This document shows, in pieces, positions 11,892 to 22,022 of a DNA stretch of 64,000 nt (position 1 is the first letter of the stretch; each line of letters opens with the position of its first letter). The translations under genes and the position numbers were made by a program. The notes under the pieces are model-generated. The model was not told the origin of the DNA, ran no database searches, and saw only the letters and a program-made list of their open reading frames with translations. The stretch comes from Inia geoffrensis (Eukaryota > Chordata > Mammalia > Artiodactyla > Iniidae): positions 57,820,436 through 57,884,435 of the forward strand of contig CM070917.1 of assembly GCA_036417435.1 (NCBI GenBank), in the 5' to 3' direction.

Positions 11892-13142
11892 GGGGTCATT
11901 TCTTTAATATATTTTTTTCCTGATTATAAAGGTACTTCGTGCTAAGTGTAGAAAGTATGGCCATCCTGTGGCCAGTTTACGTCCTGTTTATTTTCCCTTT
12001 TAAAGAAATTTTATCATGAGCATTTTCTCATGTTACTAATTTCAAAGCTTTATTTTTTAATAGCTCCAATAATATCGTATCAAATGCTTCATCTTTTTTA
12101 ACCATTCCCCTCCTGTTGGACATTTCCGTGGATCCTAGTTTTCGCTACTGAGAGAGTGCTTCTCCTTTTCAGCAATGGGGCTTGATAAATTAGAACTCTA
12201 TCACCTGCCTCAGGCACTGACAACCGTTATTCTGTGTTGTAACTGACAAAAATCAGTATCACTACAGGGAAACAGGAAGGCCGGAGAAAAGTTGTAATAG
12301 AGTCCAAATACTCTTCCTGGAAATTACTTGGATATGTAGCTTGATATACAAGTGAGAATAAACTGCAGTTTTCAATTTTCCATTATCTATGAGGGAAGAG
12401 GAAGGTGGTTTTGTAAGAACGTGCTTTAGACCAGCAAAGTCTAAAATGAACCCCTGTGGCACTCCCTGCTGAAAGACGGGCACGAAGATTCATCTCTGAT
12501 AGCACTGCCCTGTCTCACCCTGGCACCCTGAATGTGTGGCCTGAGTCCGTAGCAAGAGGACACACGTCACATCATCAAACCCGGAAGGCAGTGTCCCGGA
12601 ATAAGCCAGATTACCCCAGTCAGCTAGCTTAGTCCAACAGTCCCCAAAGCCAGAAGCGGCCCAAGTGAGGCCTGGGGACCACCTGGATGACCTTGCTAAT
12701 CAAGACAAAATGGCACATTTTATACTGGCAAGCTCGGAAAAGGCAGGTAAGTGAGGTCTGTTTCTTTTACCGTTTTTTACCTGTTAATACCAGCTACCAT
12801 GACAGCAATCTGGCATCCCCTCAACAGCCACCCTCGGTGTGATAGGAGGCCAGTGGGCACAGCAGGGCCCTGTGCAGCCGGCACCTGCCCCGGGCCATGG
12901 CTCAGGGCAGGGCCTGCGCAACTAACTGCACCTGGGCTGCTAGGAGTCACAGCATGTGGCCCCCGAGGGTCACAGTGAGCAAACCAGTGGGGATCAGACC
13001 TTGAGCTCAGAGCAGAGGGGTTCAGACACCCAGGCCTGAGGCCGGGGCTCTGGAGTCCTGTGTGCGTTTGCTGAGGAGATGGGGGCAGTGCATGCCAGGG
13101 GATTCCGGCTTTAAACCCTGAGAGCTGCTGACACACCACTAC

Positions 13143-13253
13143 CTTCATGACAGGCTGGGCGAAGTACCGCGCGCTCCAGTCGCAGAACCCTGTCTGCATT
13201 GTGGCCGAAATGAAACTTTTGTGCCCGGCAGCATCATCCGGGTCGTCAGTGGT
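13143..13253 (-). CDS. RPTOR: RPTOR exon 24 (residues ~937-973)
   Basis: 111 nt, 37 codons, phase 0 at both ends. The peptide starts TTDDPDDAAGHKSFISATMQ, then TGFCDWSARYFAQPVMK. It bridges the acidic patch after the claw and the region before the propeller. The acceptor ends ccccgaag and the donor is gtagtg, both weaker than in the other exons. Against recalled human, Ala938 is Thr, Ala941 is Pro and Val955 is Met. Confidence 0.97.
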
Positions 13254-14802
13254 CTTCGGGGCATTTGGAAAGGAGGAGGGGAGGAGAAGACAGAAACAGA
13301 GTTAGTCACGTCACCCCCGAACTTCTTTGTGAGCTCGAGACAGTCCATCCCTGGAGACCAAGGCACAGGGGTCAGGCTTCTGAGGGCAATATCTCCGTGG
13401 TCCCCTCACTTCTGCGTCCTGGTGCCCAAGGAACCCTGACTGTCAGGACAGGGCTCCGAGTCTGCGCTCAGAGGCCGAGCATCCCCCAGGGCTGGCTGAG
13501 GTGGCCTGGGCTGCAGAGTCCCTGACACTTGCCATCGGTGCTGAGTCAGCAGCCCCACGAGGCCTTTGTTGCCTGGTCCCAGGGCCGCCGCTCCCACCAG
13601 GCCAGTCATACACACAGGACCTTGGCCTACCCTCTGGCTCCTGGATAAGAGCACAGTAGAGCTTGGGCCAATTGGGACTCCTAAGCATTAAAACTTAAAA
13701 CACGTGGCTCTGCTCACTGGGACAATGGTTCAGTTTGTTCCCCGCTGTAGAACCAATGGGGGCCAGGATGGCAGAGCAGGGGTTTGCCTCACTGCACATG
13801 GCCAGGCATGAGAAGTGCCTCACAGAGGAGCCCCCGCTACCCAGGGAGACGCGCTGGGTGGAAAATCCCACAGATGGGGTCAGCAATAAGGTCTTACCTC
13901 CCGCCTGACAGGGGAACTGCAGCCGCCTGCCGCCACCTCGCGGCTCTGCTGGGCCAGGACCCACGGATCATGGTCCAGCCGCTCCTGCCTGGCTGCCCCA
14001 TGTAGGGTCCAGCTGGGAGGCTAAACCTGGCACCTGGCGTTGTGGCCGTTTTTGTTCCTCAGCCATCGAGGCGAGGGGAGCAGGCAGCTCCAAAGCCAGG
14101 TGGGCGGGGCCAGTGGCAGGTGTGGATACCTGTCCATCCCCAACACCTGCATCTAGTTCCAAAGTCAGGGTGCAGGCTGCTGTGACCTTCCTGTTAAAAT
14201 TGCTGGTCACTGGTGAGCTGAGACGTGTCCTTGGCGCATTCAGAACACCCTCGCTATACCATTTGTGATTGGCCGGGACAGCAGCAAGCAGTCTGGACAA
14301 GACACGAGGCTCCAGCTTTTGTGTCCACCCTGTTATGTGTTCTCACAGCTTGACAAACAAGGACGCCAATTCCTCCCTCTCCTGAACGGCCTCGTTTAAC
14401 TTAGCGGCTGAGACCACACCCACCTACGGGGCATAATTGAATGTTGATGGAAAAAGCAAACAACCTGTCAGAACAAGCGCTTCTGTGGAGCAGCTGCCAC
14501 GTTTAGTGGAGACAAATGCTATTGACTGAGAAGGGAAAAAGCCAATCAGCCCATGTACTGCTTGTTACATGGAAGCTGCCAAGAGTGAACCCAGAACAAG
14601 GGGCTGCAGAAGGAAGAGGGACACGCTGCGATATCTGCCCAGACGTGGGGGCAGGAGCCCAGAGCCATTGGTGGCTCACGGCTTTCTGCACCCAGGCCGA
14701 GGCCACGTGCACCCCATTGCCCGAGGTGGTGCCTCTCCTCTCAGGAGCGAACGTCCCAGCACCCAAGCCCATTAGAGTTAGTGTTTAAAACCACATCCGT
14801 AC
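13254..14802 (-). other. RPTOR: RPTOR intron 23
   Basis: About 1.5 kb of apparently unique, moderately GC-rich sequence. A good branch-point candidate (gactaac, minus strand, about 13301-13307) lies some 48 nt before the exon 24 acceptor. Confidence 0.7.
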
Positions 14803-14986
14803 CTGGTCTGGGCCCTTGTCGAACATCTTCCGTGTCCGGGGGAACTGGTGGGAGTGGGGTGTGTACTGCACCGCCACGGGGCCTGTGGTGCCCGGCCGGC
14901 CTGCAGGCAGGTCTCGGCTGACCGGCTGCTTGGCCACGTCGTTGGTCAGGCTGGAGCTGCTTGCACTGGATGTTGGCGGGGAGCCT
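14803..14986 (-). CDS. RPTOR: RPTOR exon 23 (residues ~875-936), Rag-binding claw
   Basis: 184 nt: one base completing Gly875 and 61 codons, ending phase 0. The acceptor ends cgacggcag and the donor is gtacgg. It includes GSPPTSSASSSSLTNDVAKQ and, near the end, QYTPHSHQFPRTRKMFDKGP. The latter segment corresponds to the raptor claw (about residues 916-937) that threads between RagA and RagC in published cryo-EM structures. Ser877-Pro is intact. There are seven changes against recalled human (A880T, T883A, S903A, A912V, G913A, A914V, E935D), only the last inside the claw. Confidence 0.98.
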
Positions 14987-15601
14987 CTGCCGTCGGGAAA
15001 AAAGAAACACTGTGTTTTACCCAGAACCCACTCCTTTGAAACCAAACCCTAAGCAACTTCCCCTGGTACTGCCCACTCCCAGATCCTGCGAATGGGCCCA
15101 GGGTCACCAGCTCGGACCATCCTCAACTGCATGGCTTGTCAACGTGACTTCCAAACCTGAGGTGCTGGTGCTGAATTAATGATCCCTTCTAGCTTCTGCC
15201 TGCAGGTTCTAAGAACCATCTTCCCCTGAAAACCGATGCAGCCGGAGGCAAACTCAGTCAGGACTTTGAGTAGGCTCCAGGAGGGTGCAGGGCATGTCTG
15301 CTCCCCTGAGATCCAGTGCATAGCTCTGTGAACACTGATTAAGTGGAGGGTTCCACCCTGCTGGTCACTCACTGGAAGACACGGACCCTCTCTGATAAAA
15401 TTCTGAATGGAGTCAGGTTCAGCTCAACTTTTGCTGTCACAATTGTGCAGATAAAGGTAGGAAAGGATTCTAGGAGGGGCTCAGATGAGAAGATGTCGGG
15501 GTGTGAGAGAGAGCCTGCAGGCTGGAGAGGGAGGGGGAGGCGGGGGGGAGGCCGTGCTGGGAACCTCCCCAGACCCCGGAGGGCAGCTGCCCACCACTCA
15601 C
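14987..15601 (-). other. RPTOR: RPTOR intron 22 (615 nt)
   Basis: Holds a G-rich run on the plus strand at 15526-15551 ('ggagagggagggggaggcgg' onward) close to the exon 22 donor. Nothing else is seen. Confidence 0.8.
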
Positions 15602-15705
15602 CCCGCCTGGTGGATGTGGATGCCCTTGTTGGTGGGGCTGGCGGGTGCCGACTGAGTGAGGGAAGAGGTGGTGAGGATGCGCTGAGGCCGGGCGTTCACT
15701 GTGGC
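15602..15705 (-). CDS. RPTOR: RPTOR exon 22 (residues ~841-875)
   Basis: 104 nt: 34 codons plus two bases of Gly875. The acceptor ends gttccttcag and the donor is gtgagt. The peptide starts ATVNARPQRILTTSSLTQSA, then PASPTNKGIHIHQA. The mTOR/MAPK-type sites Ser859 and Ser863 are intact (TQSAPASPTN). Against recalled human, Val850 is Ile, Asp852 is Thr and Val869 is Ile. Confidence 0.98.
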
Positions 15706-18700
15706 CTGAAGGAACAAAGGGACAAGTGAGGTGGGTGGTCACTGTGACAACCTGAGTCTACAAGACAAGCACAGGTTGGTGGCTGCTTTTGAGTGGCTTC
15801 AAAATCACAGAAAAGGGCTTTTGGCTGAGGAAATCTCATACGAATGGAAGGTCCCAGTTAAAATTTTCCCCGCAAATGTCACCCGCTAGATAAAATGATA
15901 TTCTGTTGCTTTTCTGGAAGGTATTCACCTGGTCCAGTGAGGCTCCAGGGATGCCCCCTGCCCCGAAATGCTGTCACAAAACTGCACCGGGACTAATGAG
16001 GAGTGGGGGGGGGGTCTGGAAGTTGGGGAGAAGGCTCTCCAGGCTCCCTCTCATGGCAGGAGCTCCCCTGGAGGGAGCAGCTTCCTGGGAGGAGTTGGCA
16101 CTTGGGAAGGAGCCTGCCTAGGCTCAGCCTCGGTTGTTCGTTGTCATATTTCGGCACAGGCTCAAAACAGCACCTTGGGTGCAGCATTTTGTGAATGGAG
16201 ACAAGACCCAGGTCTGTGCACTTCCTCCCATGATCACGTGCAGGTTTGATATTTTACCCAGCAGAGGGTCTGTGCCAGCCTGGGCTGGCAGTCAGGAGGG
16301 AAGCAGCTTTGTTGTGATTTTTTTAAATGGTGGAGGAGACAATAAGCAAACAGGGGTGTCACTGCTTAGCTACTGGTGGACCCACTGACGCCAAGTTCTT
16401 TCCTGGACCTCTGTTCTGAGTGCTGGACAGCTGGATGGGCCTGCTGGATCTGGACATCCAGGGTGAAAGGACCAGAAAGGGGCTGATGCTGTGGAGGGGG
16501 CGCCACTCTGGCAGGAAGAGAACAGGAATGGCGGCTGTTGGCCACCACTTGCCCAAGTGTGGCTGGTGCCAGGCTCAGTTCTCGAAGAGTGGGTGTCACC
16601 CAGCGAAATGGGCGGAGCCTCGACCTTCATGGGGTGATGCTCCAGGGGAACCCTGGACTGGCTACTTACAGAAGACCGTCAAATTCTGGCTTATTCTCTC
16701 AGCAGTTAGGAAGGCCATACCTATATTCAGCTGACAGGTAGAAAATTACAGAATACAAAACCACCAACATAATACCAATGTTTCCCAGATAATCCTTCAC
16801 TTTGAAATGCAAACAGCAAGAACTGAATCATAACCAGCCTATAAAAACTTTTTTATTTTTTGAATTATAAAAGTTGTATTGTTTGTGTTTGTTTTGCTTT
16901 GGTATTTAAGTTATTTGGCCTCCACACACACACAACCCCAACAAAGCCTGAGAGCCAAATGATCCCTTAAGAGGTCTAAAAGGAGAAAAGAAATTTAAGC
17001 TAAGAAACTATAAAACGAATATGTGTCTCCTCAAAATTTCTAGAAAATCAGTGGGAGGTGATGAGGAAAGACAGAAAACTTTGGGGTTGAAATGCAGACT
17101 TCAGCTGAATCCACGACCTTTCAAAGTTTCCCTGAGCACAGAGGCTCTGCCGCTGCCTCAGCTGGAGCCCACGGTGCTGATCTCCCCCGAGACCCCCACC
17201 CCGACTGCTCCCCTCTAAGGAGGCTCCAAAAGGGAAGAAGTGCGTGGGCCTGGGGTGACTAACTCTGCTTCCCTGCTCTTCACGGGGGGTGGAGGTGGCA
17301 CAGCCCTGGCTTTTTCTGTCTCAGCCTCGAGGGCAAAGAAGACAGCCGTGATTTTTTAATGCAGTTCACACTGACGGCTGCCGCACACAGCTCTGGTTTT
17401 GCATCCATTCTGGAAATCCTGAGAGGTGGGCATGTCACTGGCTGGGGAGGCCCCATGACTGGTGATCGATCCTAGGGTTTCAGGCTTAGATGAAGCTTCT
17501 TTGCCTAACGTTTCCTATTTGTACAACAAACATTCACTGCAGTGGTGCTGCAGTGGCGAGCATGAGTGGGGGGTGGCCACGCAGAACCGCCTGTCCATGG
17601 GATTGGTGTGTATGGAGGGTGCTCCGGGAGCAGGTGGCGAGCAGGTTGTGGGAGATGCCCTCCAGGAAGGCCCCTTTCTGTGCTGGTTCCAGTCGCCGTT
17701 TCACACAGAGAGCACACTGCCAGGCAAGGGTAACAGAGAAACACCGGTGTGCTTGCTGGATGTCAGGCTTGGGCTGTATACGGAGGAGGATGGAGCGTGG
17801 GTCTGAGAGACCCCAGGACCTCACCGTGAGCCCCATCCACTGCGAGCACACTTGCCCATTGTTCTCACAGTGTCAACACCCTGTCATTCTCCCTCCATGA
17901 CGCTGCACTGCAGTCACTGGACCAGCAGACGTGCTTTGATGAAGGCCCGAGGTGAGTTCCCTTCCCAAGAAGTGTTGAGTCCAGAAGAGGAAGGGCAGTA
18001 GTGGGAGGTCATGATTAGGGCTACAAGCCAACTTTTTAGAGAGTGGCAAACACCTTGTTAGTCAGATTTTAGGTCAGATGTACCCTCTTAGCCCAGTTCA
18101 AACACAAACGATTTGCAGGGACACTCACACACAGCCCCACCTGTGCAGTTAATGGGGGTGGTCGCTGTTAACGGGAGCCTGGGGCCGCAATAAGACGCCC
18201 CCTCTGTCTCCCGCTCCCGGCGCTTTCTTACTCTGCAGATCTTCCACTAGAACACGTCGCCTCACAGGGTTGCGGGAAAGTGTGATCCAGTGCAGAGAAA
18301 ACACCCTACAGAGGTGATGAGGACAGCGAGTTTCCCAACTGGATCTCGACACAGTCAGGGTTTAGGACACCAGTGGAGGCTTTTGGCTGCTCTCTCTTGG
18401 GGGATGGAGTATTTCAGAAAAGTCCCTGTTAACTGCATACCAAAGATCTGGATTCATGTGGGAGGAGGTGATTCCCCAAAGGATCGTCTACAGTTAATTC
18501 TGGGCTAAGCATGAGGCAGAGCCCCTGGTTGGTGGAGCACTGAGAATGGACACCTATGAAAGCACGTGACTCTATTTATCTAAAAAGTAATTTTTCTGTA
18601 AACCACACTTCCTAGATAAATAATATAAACTTTCCTTTTGGACTCTAAGTCCCAGGTAGAATTCACTTAAAGCAATGGTGGTGACTGTGATGAATTAGCT

Positions 18701-20359
18701 GGCACTTGGGAGAGCCACACTCTGGGGGCCTGGGTGCCCTCAATCCTCGGCCTCGCAGGAGGGGAACTCGCATCAGTGAGGCCAGGACCGGGCACAGCAG
18801 GGAGGCTCCATTTTCACACGTGAGGAGGACGACACCCACTCGAGTCCGCTGTGCCTTTCTCCAGTACCTCCTTCCTTTTCCTCTGTTTCTTTCCCCAAGA
18901 CTGTACTTCCTCCCTCCCTTGGTCACAGGCCCTAATATGTTGTAACAAACATATATTTTAGAAAAGTTTAATTTTTGAATCAATCCTATTCTTAGTTGAA
19001 AAAGCAGATGATTAGACTATTTCTCAGTTTTGTATTACAGAATGAAAAAATTAACTTAATTCACTGGCCTCTTTTCTATAGACATTGAGAAGACTCCACA
19101 CTCCCTGAAGATGGAACAGCATTCAGGTGCCTTTGTGGCGAGTCACGCAGTAGGATGATGAAGAAAGTGGGCGAGGGGCTCACTGGGCACAAGGGGAGGT
19201 CAGAGTGGAATAAACTACCCGATAGTCCCGAGTCGGCCAACAGTGATGCCTAGCACTTTAGCCATAAGGCTGGCAGTGCTCACAGGCAGGAAGTGCAGCG
19301 AACACTGTGTACCTAGGAGTCTCTGCTTCCAGAGAGAGTCACACGTGTGACCAGAGGCTGGGGTTAAACCCAGAATGTGCTCCTGAATTATCCTCATTGC
19401 TTCTTTAAGGAGGAAGAGGAAGCCGACTGCTACAACAGTTTAAGACTGGGTACACGATAAGGCTGTGTTATTACTACTTGTGATGCTACCAGGAGCTGAA
19501 GCAGCAGCCACAGACAATGAGATGATTCAATCAGCCAGGAAAAGACAGAACTTCACCAGTGAAGAATAACGTCGGTGAGGGAATCGAACACCACACAAAT
19601 ATGGTGCCAACAGGAGGCCAGGTGCTGCAGGAGGTTGGACTATGTGGGAGGCCAACCCCAGTGAGGCAGCAGCAAATAGGAGGGCTTGATAACCAGCTTG
19701 GAAAAAATAACAGACCAGGAGTGAAGCTATGAGTAAGCCACGTGCCTTCAGGCAAGTGGCAGCCTGAGGACGACCCCTCGTTAGTGATTAGGGTCAGATG
19801 AGGATAGAGACACGCCAGGTAAACTGTGACACGTGACAATATTTCCCTGTACTTTTCTTGTAACTTGTCTGCAAGCCTAAAATTTAATCAAAAAGTTACG
19901 AAAATCTTTAAAAATGCTATAACGAATGACTTCTCTGTGGCATTCATTATTGTCCCATTGATGAAAGATTAACTGCATGTAAACTGTCCAACTTCCATAA
20001 ACAGCTGGAAAACAGAAAAAAAAAAAAAAAAGAAACAGCTGTTTTCGGACATTGAGCACAGGGTACTACTGCGAGAAGGGGAATCATTGCCCAGCTCCTG
20101 GCCTGCAGTCGGTTTCCTGCAGACCCGGCTGTGGTGGGGGAAGGGTATCCAGACAGAGCCCAGCAGTGCAGCTAGCAGAGGGGACCAATCGGAGTGACAT
20201 GGAAGCCTAGGTGGCTAGCATCTGCAGGGTAGAGGGGAGAGGGCTTCCAGGGTCTGCAGGGGAGGCACCTCAAATCTGTGAGTACTTTTTGCTTGGGGGT
20301 GGCGTGAAAACCCATGAGGGTGGGGAAAGAACCACTGAAAGGCCAAATAATTCCCAGAG

Positions 20360-20850
20360 CTCACAAAAAGAACTGGGAGAGTTTACAGTCCCTAAAGAAG
20401 AAAGGACGAAAATCAATGGCCTAAGCTTCCATCTTAAGAAACTAGAATCAGAAGAGCAAATTAAACTGAGGGTAAGCAGAAGAAATGAAGCAACATATAT
20501 AAAAGCAGGTATCAATAAAACACAGAATGAAAAACAACAGAGAAACACAGATGACGCTTAGACAACATGGGTTTGAACTGCACGGGTCCACTTATACACG
20601 TTTTTCAATAAACACACAATGCAGTACTACAGAATTCAGGGATGTGGAGACATGAATGGGAAAGGCTGATTTTTGACTGCAGGGGGTCAGGGCTGGTGTC
20701 CCTAACCCCTGTGTTGTTTAGAAGTCAATTGTACTAATGAAAACAAAAGCTGGTTCTTTGAAGAGGTACCTTTAGCCAGAAATAGTCATGAATAAGAGAA
20801 GTTGTACGTTACTGGTGCCAGGAATGAAAGAGAGGACATCACTACGGGTC
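20360..20850 (+). mobile_element. Old LINE-1 ORF2 fragment, split by a DNA transposon
   Basis: The left half (to about 20547) translates to broken ORF2-like sequence (AGINKTQNEKQQRN). The right half (from about 20732) continues with the landmark 'aaaacaaaagctggttcttt' followed by 'cctttagccag', matching the region just downstream in L1 ORF2. No intact frame remains. Confidence 0.65.
20548..20731. mobile_element. Tigger/pogo-type DNA transposon remnant (MITE)
   Basis: One end reads 'gacaacatgggtttgaactg' and 'cacgggtccacttatacacg'. The other end ('taacccctgtgttgtttaga', then 'agtcaattg') reads in reverse complement as the same terminal inverted repeat, recalled as starting cagttgacccttgaacaac. 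The internal part is deleted, as in MER28-like derivatives of Tigger; the exact name is uncertain. It interrupts an L1 fragment. Confidence 0.75.
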
Positions 20851-21102
20851 ACACAGATGTCCTTGCCTAATTTTCTGCTGCCCTGATGTGGGTGTGCAGA
20901 AGCAGTGACACATGCCCCAACTGAAGCTACATGCACATGGAATTTAGCCTATATTGTGAATCTCTGGATTCAAAACGCTCGTTCAAAGTTTCTAAACCTA
21001 AACCATGCGTAGATCTGAACATGACTGGAGTTCTCTGCTTGAATATTCATAACTGAAAACCAGGGTCCTGAGAGCTTCACAGAGAATGCCCTTCTCACGT
21101 AC

Positions 21103-21221
21103 CTTGTAGGCAATGCTGTTGAGCACTTTCATAGCCAAATCGGAAACATCTGGATAGGGATCCGCAGCCAGGTGTAGCAAGACTCTCCAAATTTGAGTGT
21201 AAACACTATTGAATGAAACTC
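21103..21221 (-). CDS. RPTOR: RPTOR exon 21 (residues ~801-840)
   Basis: 119 nt: two bases completing Gly801 and 39 codons, ending phase 0. The acceptor ends ctttcctag and the donor is gtacgt. The peptide is VSFNSVYTQIWRVLLHLAAD, then PYPDVSDLAMKVLNSIAYK. It encodes helices that pack with the solenoid despite lying within the linker. Glu825 is Asp and Val829 is Leu against recalled human. Confidence 0.98.
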
Positions 21222-21813
21222 CTAGGAAAGAGAAATGGGAGCTGTTTTAATAACAAGGAGCTGCCACTGCACGCTGGGGCGGCTTCTGGGGTAGCTCCCT
21301 CTTCTGAAGACCTAACCATGCATCAGGGGTGGACACTTAGAAGAGCTGGGGTTACAGGAAGCTCCAGTTTTGTTATCTGATAAGGGGCCCAGAGATTCAG
21401 ATATCCCAGGTGGTGAACAGGCTTGATCACACAATTTCACCTCCTGCGGCTGGATCTTTCTACAAGGAAAAGTTAGAAAAGGGCAGGACTTCCTTTCAGG
21501 CCTTGGCTGACTGGAGAGTACTATCCAGCACTGGATTTAACGCCTAGATTTCTAGGAGCTGTCATGGCCCACGCAAGTGGAGAATGTTGGCTGAGTCCCC
21601 GTCCACACCTCCCTCTGCATTCACGGCCTGCTCTGGTCTCGGTGACTCACTGAGTCTTCTGCCCACGCTCCCCGGGACCTCCCCAGGCATCCAGCACCTC
21701 CCGAGTGTGCTCTCCACACTAGGGTCTGCCGAGAGCCTGGGTGCCAAGGCAGATGAGACGGGACATAAACACAGATGGGGAAAATCGTGGATCCGAAGGA
21801 AAGGTAAGGAACA

Positions 21814-22022
21814 ATTTTTTTTTTTTTTTTTTGGTACGCGGGCCTCTCACTGTTGTGGCCTCTCCCGTTGCGGAGCACAGGCTCCGGACGCACATGCTCA
21901 GCGGCCATGGCTCACGGGCCCAGCCACTCCGCGGCATGTGGGGTCCTCCTGGACTGGGGCACGAACCCGTGTCCCCTGCATCGGCAGGCGGACTCTCAAC
22001 CACTGTGCCACCAGGGAAGCCC
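21814..22022 (-). mobile_element. CHR-2 SINE (odontocete-type short form)
   Basis: Minus-strand head 'gggcttccctggtggcacag' at 22022, complete body, and an A tail seen as Ts at about 21815-21832. The duplication aaggaaca flanks it (21806-21813 and 22027-22034). It accounts for the long spurious plus-strand reading frames across 21.6-22.5 kb. Confidence 0.93.

Larger units (their letters stand above)
7523..13142 (-). other. RPTOR: RPTOR intron 24 (5.6 kb)
   Basis: Contains a long-form CHR SINE at 11572-11891, probable antisense L1 3' remnants at 10.69-10.93 kb, and an old AT-rich repeat at 11.93-12.19 kb. The parts 7.6-10.6 kb and 12.2-13.1 kb are unassigned and look unique. Confidence 0.7.
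15706..21102 (-). other. RPTOR: RPTOR intron 21 (5.4 kb)
   Basis: An L1 ORF2 scrap split by a Tigger-like DNA element lies at 20.36-20.85 kb. A CA run is present at about 16923-16934. Poly-A occurs near 20018-20032. The remaining sequence (15.7-20.3 kb) is mostly unassigned, with AT-rich parts at 16.8-17.0 and 18.5-19.1 kb. Confidence 0.7.
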
